From positions 1 to 40,243 of the forward strand of contig CAMVPC010000026.1 in assembly GCA_947169265.1 (NCBI GenBank): a stretch of DNA of 40,243 bases, read 5' to 3'. The translations under genes and the position numbers were made by a program. Within the stretch, counting starts at the first letter, position 1; each line of letters begins with the position of its first letter. This DNA comes from an uncultured Prevotellaceae bacterium. GTDB taxonomy: Bacteria; Bacteroidota; Bacteroidia; Bacteroidales; Muribaculaceae. The notes under the pieces were generated by a model. That model did no database searches, was not told where the DNA came from, and saw only the letters and a list, made by a program, of their open reading frames with translations. Below are positions 9,468 through 17,830 of this stretch, piece after piece.

Positions 9468-10196
9468 ATGACCGACAACGACAATTACGAGAGCACTCAA
9501 TCGCCCGAAGTGGGCACAAAGGCAAAAAAGAAAAAAAAGAGCAAGAAGCCAAAGAATGCCTTTGAGCGTTTCACCAAGAAACACCCCATCTTGTTCAACT
9601 CCTTGCTTATACTCGTCACGGGGGTGGCGTTGCTCTATGTGATGATGCTGGCCACCGATATCTTCACCGGCCATGGCCAGGAAGCTCAGGTGCCCGATGT
9701 GCGCAATCTGCCGCTCGACGAGGCTGTCACCAAGATTGAGGCTGCCGGTTTTGAGTGGGAAATCAGCGATTCGGTCTTCAACGAGGAGTTGAAACCGGGC
9801 ATCGTCATCAGCCAGGAACCCAAAGGCAATGCCTATGCCAAGAAAGTGCGCAAGATTTTCCTCAAAATCAACGCTTTCAACCCCAAGTCGATGCTGCTAC
9901 CCGCTGTGGTCGACATGTCGATGCGACAAGCCCAGTCGTTGCTCAAGTCGATGGGATATAAATATGTGGGTGTCGACTCGGTGCCATCGCCTTACGAAGG
10001 ACTCGTGCTTGGCATCAAGGTCAACGGCCACCAGGTGGCGCCCGGAACCAAGGTGAGTGTGGACGCGCAAATTCGCCTCACCGTGGGCGACGGCATGCTC
10101 GACGACGACCCCACCCAGGTGTTGCCCGACCAACCCCTCGAAGACTATAACGACGAGCAACGGCGCATCGCCGAGGACGAGCGCGACACCGAATAA
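9468..10196 (+). CDS. Membrane-anchored PASTA domain protein
   Basis: This 242-residue protein has a Lys-rich cytoplasmic N-terminus, one membrane helix (about 44-66) and two PASTA repeats beginning at VPDVRNLPLDEAV and LPAVVDMSMRQAQ. It ends in an acidic tail. PASTA domains bind peptidoglycan fragments or beta-lactams, usually on Ser/Thr kinases or penicillin-binding proteins, but no kinase or transpeptidase domain is attached here. The protein is probably anchored in the inner membrane with its repeats in the periplasm. It lies 44 bases before rluD on the same strand, a pairing common in Bacteroidales. Its function is not known. Confidence 0.85.
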   Translation: MTDNDNYESTQSPEVGTKAKKKKKSKKPKNAFERFTKKHPILFNSLLILVTGVALLYVMMLATDIFTGHGQEAQVPDVRNLPLDEAVTKIEAAGFEWEISDSVFNEELKPGIVISQEPKGNAYAKKVRKIFLKINAFNPKSMLLPAVVDMSMRQAQSLLKSMGYKYVGVDSVPSPYEGLVLGIKVNGHQVAPGTKVSVDAQIRLTVGDGMLDDDPTQVLPDQPLEDYNDEQRRIAEDERDTE

Positions 10197-10240
10197 TCGC
10201 CGCGTTACGGCCCTACCTATCTTCCTCTCCTCAACCTACG

Positions 10241-11317
10241 ATGGACGGTGACGAGCTGAATATAATCACGCCGCTGACGATACAAAGCGACTTCGCTGAA
10301 CCCGATTTCAGCGAGGGCGGGCGTGACTTGTGGGAACATTACCACTACGAGGTGGAACCGGGGCAGGTGCTACTGCGCATCGACAAGTACCTCGTGGAGC
10401 GAATCAAGGGAACCTCGCGCAACCGCGTGCAGATGGCTGCCGAGGCGCAGTGCATTCGCGTGAACGGGCGCGCTGTCAAGTCGAACTATCGCGTCCATCC
10501 CGGCGACGTGATTAGCGTGGTCATGGACCGGCCGCGCTACGAGAACGAAATCATCGCCCAGGACATCCCGCTCAACATCGTCTACGAAGACGACGACGTG
10601 CTGGTGGTCAACAAACCCGCCGGCATGGTCGTCCATCCCGGTCACGGAAACTACGATGGCACCCTCGTCAACGCGCTCGCGTGGCACTTCAAGGATAACC
10701 CCGAATACGATGTGACCGACCCGCGCATGGGGCTCGTTCACCGCATCGACAAGGACACCAGCGGGCTCCTCGTGGTGGCCAAGACGCCTCACGCCAAGAC
10801 CTCGCTGGGACTCCAATTCTACAACAAAACCACCAAGCGGCAATATGTGGCCCTTGTGTGGGGCGCCATGAAGCAGCTCGACGGCACCATTGAGGGAAAC
10901 ATAGGACGTGACCCGCGCGACCGCATGCTCATGACCGTTTTCCCCGACGGAGAGCAGGGAAAACCCGCCGTGACCCACTACCACACCCTCGAGAACCTGG
11001 CCCACGTGGCGCTCGTGCAGTGCAGGCTCGAGACGGGACGCACCCACCAGATTCGCGTGCACATGCGCCACATCGGCCACCCGCTATTCAACGACGCGCG
11101 ATACGGCGGCGACAAGATTTTGCGGGGAAACACCTCGTCGAGCTATGCGCAGTTTGTGCGCAACTGTTTCGACACTTGTCCGCGTCAGGCCTTGCACGCC
11201 AAGACGCTGGGCTTCCGTCATCCGGTCACCGGCGAGCAAATGGACTTTGACAGCGCTGTCCCGCCCGACATGGCGGCGCTCATCGAGCGCTGGCGGCAAC
11301 TCGCCGCGCAGCGATGA
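10241..11317 (+). CDS. rluD: 23S rRNA pseudouridine synthase, RluD family
   Basis: This 358-residue enzyme converts uridine to pseudouridine in large-subunit rRNA. An S4 RNA-binding domain (about residues 45-95, IDKYLVERIKGTSRNRVQ) precedes the RluA/RluD catalytic domain. The hallmark GLVHRIDKDTSGLLVVAKT contains the catalytic Asp170, and GRTHQIRVHM lies further on. The gene follows the PASTA gene by 44 bases and precedes an acyltransferase gene by 46, so the run is probably one transcription unit. RluD is the best match among RluA-family members given the S4 domain, but substrate positions cannot be read from the sequence. Confidence 0.88.
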   Translation: MDGDELNIITPLTIQSDFAEPDFSEGGRDLWEHYHYEVEPGQVLLRIDKYLVERIKGTSRNRVQMAAEAQCIRVNGRAVKSNYRVHPGDVISVVMDRPRYENEIIAQDIPLNIVYEDDDVLVVNKPAGMVVHPGHGNYDGTLVNALAWHFKDNPEYDVTDPRMGLVHRIDKDTSGLLVVAKTPHAKTSLGLQFYNKTTKRQYVALVWGAMKQLDGTIEGNIGRDPRDRMLMTVFPDGEQGKPAVTHYHTLENLAHVALVQCRLETGRTHQIRVHMRHIGHPLFNDARYGGDKILRGNTSSSYAQFVRNCFDTCPRQALHAKTLGFRHPVTGEQMDFDSAVPPDMAALIERWRQLAAQR

Positions 11318-11363
11318 GAACCAATAACGATACACCATTCACCTCATTCACGATATATATAAT

Positions 11364-12542
11364 ATGGAAGATAAAAACATAATCACTCCGGCCGAATATT
11401 CCGATATTTGCCCCATCGAGGACAAGGATTTCCACAACGAAATGTCGATCATGCTGCAAGAACCGTTGTTCCGTTCGGTGGCGCGCGTCGTGATGCCCGA
11501 CATTAAGTATTCGCAGCTCACGCGCATGCTCATGAGCCTCAACACCAAGCAGGAACTGCAGCTCAATTTCATGCGCCCCTTTGTGGAGCGTATGCTCGCT
11601 AAAACCTCGCGTGGACTCACCACCGGCGGTAGCGAGGCCCTCGACCGCGACATGCCTTACACCTATATCACCAACCATCGCGACATCGTCCTCGACTCGG
11701 CCCTGCTGAGCTACACGCTTGTGGGCGAGAATCTCGACACGGCCGAAATCGCAATTGGCGACAATCTGCTCATCTACAAGTGGATAACGACACTCGTGAG
11801 GCTCAATAAGTGCTTTATCGTCAAGCGGAACCTGGGACGAATGCAAACCCTGGCCGCTGCCATGCAACTCTCGGGATACATTCACTTTGTGCTCACACAA
11901 AAGAAGGGAAGCGTGTGGATCGCGCAACGCGAGGGACGATGCAAGGACGGCAACGACCGCACTCAGGAAAGCCTCATTCGCATGCTTGCCTACGGCAACC
12001 GCGACAAAGGCTTTGTCGAGAGTCTGCAGGAGCTCAACATCGCGCCCATCGCTATCAGCTATGAGTACGACCCCAACGATTACCTCAAGGCACGGGAATA
12101 TTTGCTGCGTAGCAAAGACCCCAATTACAAGAAAACACAGGACGACGACCTGCTGAGCATGAAAACCGGTATCATGGACCCCAAGGGGCACATCCATTAC
12201 GCTTTCACGCCCTGCATCAACGACGAGCTGGAGAAAATGCCCGCCGACCTCGACAAACTGCTCGTGCTGCAGCGCATTTGCCACATCATCGACCACGCTA
12301 TCCACGCCAACTATAAGATTTTCAAGACCAACTATATCGCCCACGACCTGCTCTTCGACAACCGCGATTTTGCAGACCACTACACGCCGCAGGAGGAAAC
12401 CGAGTTTGTTGACTACCTCAACGCGCAACTCGACAAAATCAAGGATATTCCCGTCAAGGAAAGCGACCGCATCTACATGTTCAAGTATATGCTGCAAATG
12501 TATTCCAATCCGCTCACTAACCAAATCGAGGCATTGCAATGA
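11364..12542 (+). CDS. Acyltransferase of the glycerol-phosphate acyltransferase superfamily
   Basis: This 392-residue protein shows the PlsC/PlsB-superfamily layout: an acyl-acceptor site NHRDIVLD (about 104-111), then FIVKRNLGR, then IAQREGRCKDGNDRTQ. It would transfer a fatty acyl group to a lipid precursor at the inner membrane face. The first motif has five residues between His and Asp rather than the usual four (HX4D). This may be a family trait of the Bacteroidetes version. No membrane helix is evident. The stop codon overlaps the start of the phosphoesterase gene by four bases (ATGA), implying translational coupling. Substrate unknown. Confidence 0.75.
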   Translation: MEDKNIITPAEYSDICPIEDKDFHNEMSIMLQEPLFRSVARVVMPDIKYSQLTRMLMSLNTKQELQLNFMRPFVERMLAKTSRGLTTGGSEALDRDMPYTYITNHRDIVLDSALLSYTLVGENLDTAEIAIGDNLLIYKWITTLVRLNKCFIVKRNLGRMQTLAAAMQLSGYIHFVLTQKKGSVWIAQREGRCKDGNDRTQESLIRMLAYGNRDKGFVESLQELNIAPIAISYEYDPNDYLKAREYLLRSKDPNYKKTQDDDLLSMKTGIMDPKGHIHYAFTPCINDELEKMPADLDKLLVLQRICHIIDHAIHANYKIFKTNYIAHDLLFDNRDFADHYTPQEETEFVDYLNAQLDKIKDIPVKESDRIYMFKYMLQMYSNPLTNQIEALQ

Positions 12543-13735
12543 GAATTTTTTGGATACCCTTTGTGGTGGCCATTATCATCAACTTGCTGCTTGACTGGTT
12601 CATCTATCGCCAGCTCAAGCGCTCCACCCGCTTGCCGCGCCTCAAGTGCCGCGCGCATTTGATACTTGCCGCCGTCATCAACCTGCTGCTCGTGGCGGTG
12701 TTCGTGTTGCCGGTGCGCGTGGTCGATAACGGCAAGATGCATCTGGTGATGTGGGCACTCTTTGCTTATTTCGCCTTCTATCTGCCCAAATATATGGCCG
12801 CGCTGGTGTGGCTGCCATCGCTGGCTTTCAAGCGAAAAAAGGTGCGCCTCGTGTGGACCCACGTGGCGACTGTCGTGGGATTGTTCTTGTTCGGCGCTTT
12901 CTGGTGGGGCGCGCTGGTGACTTCCCACCGCACGCAAGTGAAGGAGGTGACGCTCAACTACGACAACCTGCCGGCCGCTTTCGATGGCTACCGCATTGTC
13001 CAGTTCAGCGACGCCCATCTGGGTACCTACAATGGTGACACGACTTTTGTGGCTAAGTATGTGAACGAAATCAAAGCGCTCAAGCCCGACATGATTGTCT
13101 TCACCGGCGACCTTGTCAATCGCCAGACGAGCGAGGCCGAGCCTTACCGTGAGGTGCTCGCCCGCCTCAAGGCCCCCGACGGCGTCTATTCCATTCTGGG
13201 CAACCACGACTATGACGACTACATCGAGTGGCCCAGCGAGGAGATGAAACAGGCCGACCACAGGCGACTCATCGACCTGCAGACCCACGCCGGGTGGGTG
13301 ATGCTCAACAACGACCACCGCCTCATCGCGCGTGACGGCGATACTATCGCCATTATCGGCACCGAGAACTATGGCGACCCCCCGTTCCCGCAGTTGGGCC
13401 GCCTCGACGAGGCCTACCCCGATGTGCGTGATGCCCGTTTCAAGATTTTGCTCCAGCACAACCCCTTCGCGTGGCGCGACGACGTGTTGCCACACAGCAA
13501 CATCGACCTGATGCTAGCCGGCCACACCCACGCCATGCAGATGATGGTGACCCTCTTCGGGCACGACTACTCGCCCGCCGCGTGGCGCTACGACGAGTGG
13601 GGCGGCGCTTATCGCGAAGGCGACCGCGTGCTCTATGTCAACATAGGCGTGGGCATGGTGGGTTTCCCCGCCCGTCTGGGCAGTGCTTACCCCGAAATTA
13701 CCGTCTTCACCCTCAAGTGCAAAGCGGCAAAATAG
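12539..13735 (+). CDS. Membrane-anchored calcineurin-like metallophosphoesterase
   Basis: This 398-residue protein has three or four N-terminal membrane helices (roughly residues 3-20, 42-60, 68-92 and 105-125) followed by a soluble metallophosphoesterase domain. The metal-binding motifs are in order: SDAHLG (D158, H160), GDLVN, GNHDY and GHTHAMQ. This matches the YkuE/YaeI-like group, some members of which cleave lipid A precursors (LpxG/LpxI-like roles) or other phosphodiesters. The active site may face either side of the membrane. Overlap with the upstream acyltransferase suggests a joint lipid-related role, which is inference. Confidence 0.85.
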   Translation: MRIFWIPFVVAIIINLLLDWFIYRQLKRSTRLPRLKCRAHLILAAVINLLLVAVFVLPVRVVDNGKMHLVMWALFAYFAFYLPKYMAALVWLPSLAFKRKKVRLVWTHVATVVGLFLFGAFWWGALVTSHRTQVKEVTLNYDNLPAAFDGYRIVQFSDAHLGTYNGDTTFVAKYVNEIKALKPDMIVFTGDLVNRQTSEAEPYREVLARLKAPDGVYSILGNHDYDDYIEWPSEEMKQADHRRLIDLQTHAGWVMLNNDHRLIARDGDTIAIIGTENYGDPPFPQLGRLDEAYPDVRDARFKILLQHNPFAWRDDVLPHSNIDLMLAGHTHAMQMMVTLFGHDYSPAAWRYDEWGGAYREGDRVLYVNIGVGMVGFPARLGSAYPEITVFTLKCKAAK

Positions 13736-13788
13736 TCCGCCCTGCCTGTTTTTTTAATGCGATTTTCACCAATCTCTTCAGTTAAAAT

Positions 13789-13920
13789 ATGAAAGCAATC
13801 GATAAGAATACAGAGTTTTATCTCAATGTGAATGGTAAGGAAGTGGGGCCGCTGTCATTTGAGAAGTTGGTCGACAATGGTCTTATGCCCGGCACGCTCG
13901 TGTGGTGGCAAGGTCAATAA
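13789..13920 (+). pseudogene. Truncated GYF_2 domain stub
   Basis: A 43-residue reading frame (MKAIDKNTEFYLNVNGKEVG then PLSFEKLVDNGLMPGTLVWW...) matches the first two-thirds of a GYF_2 domain, a small bacterial peptide-binding fold of Bacteroidetes membrane proteins. It stops where the domain normally continues with a Gly-x-x-x-Trp segment, and no continuation is seen in other frames of the next 40 bases. It is therefore probably the remnant of a longer gene, or an unusually short protein. Confidence 0.5.
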
Positions 13921-13962
13921 AATACCTATTGTCGGCCTAACGACCGATTTGGATTAAATAAA

Positions 13963-13996
13963 GTGACGCGGCACGGTTTAAACCGTGCCGCGTCAC
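13963..13996. terminator. Perfect 34-base palindrome between convergent genes
   Basis: GTGACGCGGCACGG, a TTTAAA centre and the exact reverse complement form a perfect palindrome between the plus-strand GYF_2 stub and the end of alaS (minus). It could be a bidirectional terminator, though neither side has a clear T-run. Its last four bases are shared with the seven-base array that begins at the alaS stop codon. Confidence 0.55.
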
Positions 13997-14027
13997 TCAT
14001 AGCTCATAGCTCACAGCTCATAGCTCA
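13993..14027 (-). repeat. Seven-base array TGAGCTR starting at the alaS stop codon
   Basis: Read on the minus strand, the alaS stop codon TGA opens four consecutive heptamers (TGAGCTA, TGAGCTG, TGAGCTA, TGAGCTA) and a fifth, diverged TGAGTGA. Similar arrays start at the stop codons ending at 17756 and 21010. Confidence 0.85.
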
Positions 14028-16637
14028 CAGGCTCTGCAGCATTTTGTCGAGGGCGGCGTTGAGGCCGTCCACGTTGCGGCCGCCGGCTTGGGCGAAGCCC
14101 GGTTGTCCGCCGCCGCCACCCTGAATGAGTTTTGCGGCCTCGCGCACTATTGCACCGGCGTTCTTGCCGGCGGCTACCAGGTCGTTGCTCAATACAATGG
14201 TGAGCATGGGCCGGTCGTTGTCGCTGGTAGCGGCGATGAAGGCGGTAAGTGGCCTGTTATCGGCCTTGATGCTCAATGCGAGTCCCTTGACGAGGTCGCT
14301 CGAATACTCACCGTCCAGCTTGAGCACGTTAATGCCGTTGATGTCGATGGAATCGCCATAGAGGCTGTTCTTGATTATCTTGACGCGGTCCTTGAGGAAC
14401 TGGTTAACCTGCTTTTGCAGTTCAGAGTTCTCGTGGATTGACTTCTTGATGGCTGTCATCACGTCGGGGGCATTGTTGAAAAGTTCCCTGATGTCGCTCA
14501 AGGTGTCCTCGATAGAGTCGAGCAGGTTCTCCACGTTTTCGCCCGTCATGGCCTCGATACGGCGAATGCCGGCGGCAATCGAGCTCTCGCTGATGATCTT
14601 AATCATGCCTATGTTACCCGTTGATGGCACGTGGGTACCGCCACACAACTCGATGGAGTCGCCATAGCGAATCACGCGCACCTTGTCGCCATATTTCTCG
14701 CCAAAGAGGGCCATGGCACCCATCTCGCGCGCCTCGTCGATGGGGATGGCGCGGTGTTCCTCGCGGGCGATGGCCCGGCGCACCATGGCGTTAGCCACGT
14801 GCTCCACTTGGCGGATTTCTTCGGGTGTCATCTTCTTGAAGTGGGAGAAGTCAAAACGAAGCATCTTGTCGTCGACGTAAGAGCCTTTTTGCTCCACGTG
14901 GGTGCCCAGCACCTGTCGCAGCGCGGCGTGCAGCAGGTGGGTGGCGGTGTGGTTGCACGAGATGGCCTGGCGTGCCGCCGTGTCGATCACGGCGTGGAAC
15001 GTGGCGTTCACGTCGGCCGGCATCTCCTTGACCAGGTGCACGGGCAGGTTGTTCTCGCGCTTGGTGTCGTAGACCTCCACCTTCACGTCGCCGGCGATGA
15101 GCGCGCCTCGGTCGCCCACCTGTCCGCCCATTTCGGCGTAGAATGGTGTGCGCTCAAGCACCACCTGGTAGAAGGTGTTTTTCTTTTGCGTCACCTTGCG
15201 GTAGCGCAGGATGCGGGTGTCGCACTCGGTGACGTCGTAGCCCACAAACTCGGTGACGCCCTCGTGGAGCTCCACCCAGTCGGTGGCCTCGACGGCTGCG
15301 GCGTTGCGCGCGCGTTGTTTTTGCTGTTGCATCTCGGCGTCAAATTCCTCTTGGCTCACCGTCATGCCGTTCTCCTTGAGAATGAGCTGCGTGAGGTCGA
15401 GGGGAAAGCCGTAAGTGTCGTAGAGTACAAAGGCCTGCTTGCCGTCGATGGCGTTCTTGCCCTCGCTCTTGGCTTGCGCTATCACGTTGTCGATAAGCTT
15501 CATGCCGGTTTCGAGCGTGCGCAGGAACGAATCTTCTTCTTCCTTGATAACGTGCTTGATGAGCGAAGCCTGAGCCGGCAGCTCGGGATAGGCCTCACCC
15601 ATGCCCTCGATGAGCGTGTCGACGAGGCGGTACATGAACGCCTCTTTCAGCCCCAGGAACGTGTAGCCGTAGCGCACGGCGCGGCGCAGGATGCGGCGAA
15701 TCACGTAGCCCGCCTTGGCGTTGCCGGGCAACTGACCGTCGGCTATCGAGAACGAGATAGTGCGCACATGGTCGGCAATCACACGCATCGCCACGTCGGT
15801 GTCGCGGCCTTGGCCGTAGCGCTTGCCGGCGATGTCGCCAATGGCGGCCAGCAGCGGCTGGAACACGTCGGTGTCGTAGTTCGACTGCTTGCCCTGCAGG
15901 GCCATGCACAGGCGCTCGAAGCCCATGCCGGTGTCGATGACGCGTGCCGGCAGCGGCTCGAGGCTGTTGTCGGCCTTGCGGTTATATTGCATGAACACAA
16001 GGTTCCAAATCTCAATCACTTGAGGGTTGTCCTTGTTGACGAGTGTGGCGCCGCTCACGCGCGCTTTCTCATCGGCGTCGCGCAGGTCGATGTGGACCTC
16101 GCTGCACGGTCCGCACGGTCCCGTGTCGCCCATCTCCCAAAAGTTGTCGTGGCGGTTGCCGTTGATGATGTGGTCCTTGGGCAGGTGCTTCTCCCATATC
16201 GAGGCCGCCTCGTCGTCGCGGCCCAGGCCGTCGGCCTCACTGCCCTCGAACACGGTGGCGTAGAGGTTGCTCGGGTCGAGCTTGAGCACGTCCACGAGAT
16301 ATTCCCACGTGAAATCGATGGCCTCCTGCTTGAAGTAGTCGCCGAACGACCAGTTGCCCAGCATCTCAAACATCGTGTGGTGGTAGGTGTCGTGGCCCAC
16401 TTCCTCCAGGTCGTTGTGCTTGCCGCTCACGCGCAGGCACTTCTGGCTGTCGGCCACACGCCGCCACTGCGGCTCTTTGTTGCCCAGGATGATGTCTTTG
16501 AACTGGTTCATACCGGCGTTGGTGAACATGAGGGTGGGGTCGTCCTTGATGACCATGGGAGCGCTGGGCACGATGTGGTGACCCTTGCTCTCGAAGAACT
16601 GTTTAAACGAGTTGCGGATTTCTTTTGCTGTTAACAT
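14025..16637 (-). CDS. alaS: Alanyl-tRNA synthetase
   Basis: This 870-residue class II synthetase charges tRNA-Ala with alanine. The N-terminal catalytic domain has [15 protein letters not shown] and the tRNA-recognition helices. The editing domain carries [10 protein letters not shown] (near 558) and CGGTHV (near 664), whose His and Cys residues bind zinc to hydrolyse mischarged tRNA. The glycine-rich [14 protein letters not shown] near the C-terminus is typical of the C-Ala domain. The ATG at 16637 ([11 protein letters not shown]) was chosen over longer starts because family members begin there. The gene is divergent from the MerR regulator across a region with a striking inverted repeat. 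Confidence 0.96.
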   Translation of the reverse strand: MLTAKEIRNSFKQFFESKGHHIVPSAPMVIKDDPTLMFTNAGMNQFKDIILGNKEPQWRRVADSQKCLRVSGKHNDLEEVGHDTYHHTMFEMLGNWSFGDYFKQEAIDFTWEYLVDVLKLDPSNLYATVFEGSEADGLGRDDEAASIWEKHLPKDHIINGNRHDNFWEMGDTGPCGPCSEVHIDLRDADEKARVSGATLVNKDNPQVIEIWNLVFMQYNRKADNSLEPLPARVIDTGMGFERLCMALQGKQSNYDTDVFQPLLAAIGDIAGKRYGQGRDTDVAMRVIADHVRTISFSIADGQLPGNAKAGYVIRRILRRAVRYGYTFLGLKEAFMYRLVDTLIEGMGEAYPELPAQASLIKHVIKEEEDSFLRTLETGMKLIDNVIAQAKSEGKNAIDGKQAFVLYDTYGFPLDLTQLILKENGMTVSQEEFDAEMQQQKQRARNAAAVEATDWVELHEGVTEFVGYDVTECDTRILRYRKVTQKKNTFYQVVLERTPFYAEMGGQVGDRGALIAGDVKVEVYDTKRENNLPVHLVKEMPADVNATFHAVIDTAARQAISCNHTATHLLHAALRQVLGTHVEQKGSYVDDKMLRFDFSHFKKMTPEEIRQVEHVANAMVRRAIAREEHRAIPIDEAREMGAMALFGEKYGDKVRVIRYGDSIELCGGTHVPSTGNIGMIKIISESSIAAGIRRIEAMTGENVENLLDSIEDTLSDIRELFNNAPDVMTAIKKSIHENSELQKQVNQFLKDRVKIIKNSLYGDSIDINGINVLKLDGEYSSDLVKGLALSIKADNRPLTAFIAATSDNDRPMLTIVLSNDLVAAGKNAGAIVREAAKLIQGGGGGQPGFAQAGGRNVDGLNAALDKMLQSL

Positions 16638-16697
16638 ACTCAATATTGTGGTGTTGTAATGATTTTCCCTGTCTAAAAGTTGTACACTTGGCAAATA

Positions 16698-16740
16698 ATG
16701 ACTACCTTAGCGCAACTTTTCAACCCGCAAAGGTAGTCAT
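16698..16740. promoter_or_regulatory. Symmetrical operator-like region between alaS and merR
   Basis: An exact 11-bp inverted repeat (ATGACTACCTT at 16698-16708, AAGGTAGTCAT at 16730-16740) lies in the divergent gap. Each arm overlaps a -7-like box: TACCTTAG (16703-16710) towards merR and, on the minus strand, TACCTTTG (16735-16728) towards alaS. A regulator binding the repeat would cover both promoters. MerR-family proteins bind dyads inside promoters, so the adjacent regulator is a candidate. Confidence 0.55.
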
Positions 16741-16765
16741 TTTTATTTGAACAATCGCAACGAGC

Positions 16766-17134
16766 ATGATTAAAAACGCCGAACTACAACTCGATAAACG
16801 CTTCTACCGCATTGGCGACGTGGCGCAAATTCTCCAAATTCCCGCTTCCACACTGCGTTTTTGGGAGAAGGAGTTCACTATCATCAAGCCGCACCGCAAC
16901 GCCAAGAATATCCGTTTCTATACGCCCAAGGACATCGAAACTATCCGCATGATTTACTACCTGGTCAAGGAAAAGGGACTCAAGCTCGACGCCGCGCAGG
17001 AACAGATTCGACGTAACAAGGACGGCGTGTCGAAACGATTTGAGGTGGTTGAGAAGCTGAGAGCCATCAAAGATGAACTCAAAGGGCTGGAGCGCGCGCT
17101 TACGGCGATTTCACCCGGTGTTAACGCTGAGTAG
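16766..17134 (+). CDS. MerR-family transcriptional regulator
   Basis: This 122-residue protein has an N-terminal MerR winged helix-turn-helix (residues 13-80: FYRIGDVAQILQIPASTLRF, then RFYTPKDIETIRMIYYL) and a short C-terminal helix that would form the dimer coiled coil. No effector-binding domain or cysteine pair for metal sensing is present. The Bacteroidetes group of stand-alone MerR-like proteins looks like this and its targets are mostly unknown. It is transcribed divergently from alaS and may bind the inverted repeat between them. Confidence 0.88.
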   Translation: MIKNAELQLDKRFYRIGDVAQILQIPASTLRFWEKEFTIIKPHRNAKNIRFYTPKDIETIRMIYYLVKEKGLKLDAAQEQIRRNKDGVSKRFEVVEKLRAIKDELKGLERALTAISPGVNAE

Positions 17135-17135
17135 G

Positions 17136-17756
17136 GTGGGGAGAATAGTTAGAATACTGGCTATTGTCGCCTGTGCGATCATCGCCCTCACCGCCTGTGA
17201 CGACCACGCGTCGGAGCAGGCCTACACCTTGAGCATCAAGGTCGACACCGTTCTTGAGGTCGACAGCGCTACCTTGCTTGTGTGGGAGGACGAATATTTC
17301 CAAATGCGCCACATGAACAGCACGGCGATGCGCAACGGCGAAGCCACGCTGCGGGGCGTGCTTGATGCGCCGCGCGCGGCTTGCCTGCGTCTCGACGGCA
17401 CCTCCTTCTATTTCGTGCTCGAGCCGGGCGTCACTCAAGTCACGTTCAAGTCCGGCCGGGTGGTGGTCACCGGTGGACCCGAGAATCACACCTACCTCGA
17501 CTTCGTCAAGCGGCAGGCCGCGCTCACCGCCCGGCGCCGCCACCTGTGGCAACGCTATGTCGCCATGGGAGCCGATTCCACGCTCACCGCCGACAAGGAG
17601 CGCGAAATGGCTCTCACCGACAGCCTCCTGGCCGACTCGCTGCAACGCATCACCCTCGAGGCCATCAACGCGCAGCTCCCCGCCTCGCGCATCATCGCCG
17701 AGCGCTACCTCCACACCCTCGACTCGATCCACCTCCGCCAAGTGAAAAAAAGATGA
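17136..17756 (+). CDS. Lipoprotein, DUF4369-like
   Basis: A 206-residue lipoprotein if the GTG at 17136 is the start. The resulting signal peptide (MGRIVRILAIVACAIIALTAC) is the right length with lipobox LTAC, and the start falls one base after the MerR stop. An in-frame ATG at 17073 would overlap merR by 62 bases and give an overlong N-region. The beta-rich first half resembles the DUF4369 domain found at the N-terminus of Bacteroidetes thioredoxin-like lipoproteins, but no thioredoxin domain follows. The C-terminal half is helical. Likely anchored facing the periplasm; function unknown. Its TGA stop is the first unit of a seven-base array. Confidence 0.75.
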   Translation: MGRIVRILAIVACAIIALTACDDHASEQAYTLSIKVDTVLEVDSATLLVWEDEYFQMRHMNSTAMRNGEATLRGVLDAPRAACLRLDGTSFYFVLEPGVTQVTFKSGRVVVTGGPENHTYLDFVKRQAALTARRRHLWQRYVAMGADSTLTADKEREMALTDSLLADSLQRITLEAINAQLPASRIIAERYLHTLDSIHLRQVKKR

Positions 17757-17774
17757 GCTTCGAGCTTCGGGTGG
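17754..17774 (+). repeat. Seven-base array at the lipoprotein stop codon
   Basis: The TGA stop codon opens TGAGCTT, CGAGCTT and a diverged third unit (CGGGTGG). The unit and its placement match the arrays at the alaS stop codon and at the stop codon ending at 21010. Confidence 0.6.
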
Positions 17775-17814
17775 TTTTTGTGGTGGTGTTGGTGGCAGAT
17801 TGCGGGAAAATTAC

Positions 17815-17822
17815 TAAATTTG
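17815..17822 (+). promoter_or_regulatory. -7 box just ahead of the GT4 gene
   Basis: TAAATTTG matches the Bacteroidetes -7 element and ends eight bases before the ATG at 17831. Transcription would begin almost at the start codon, giving a leaderless or nearly leaderless mRNA. The -33 box is weak (GTTG, 23 bases upstream). Confidence 0.45.
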
Positions 17823-17830
17823 TGCTTTAG

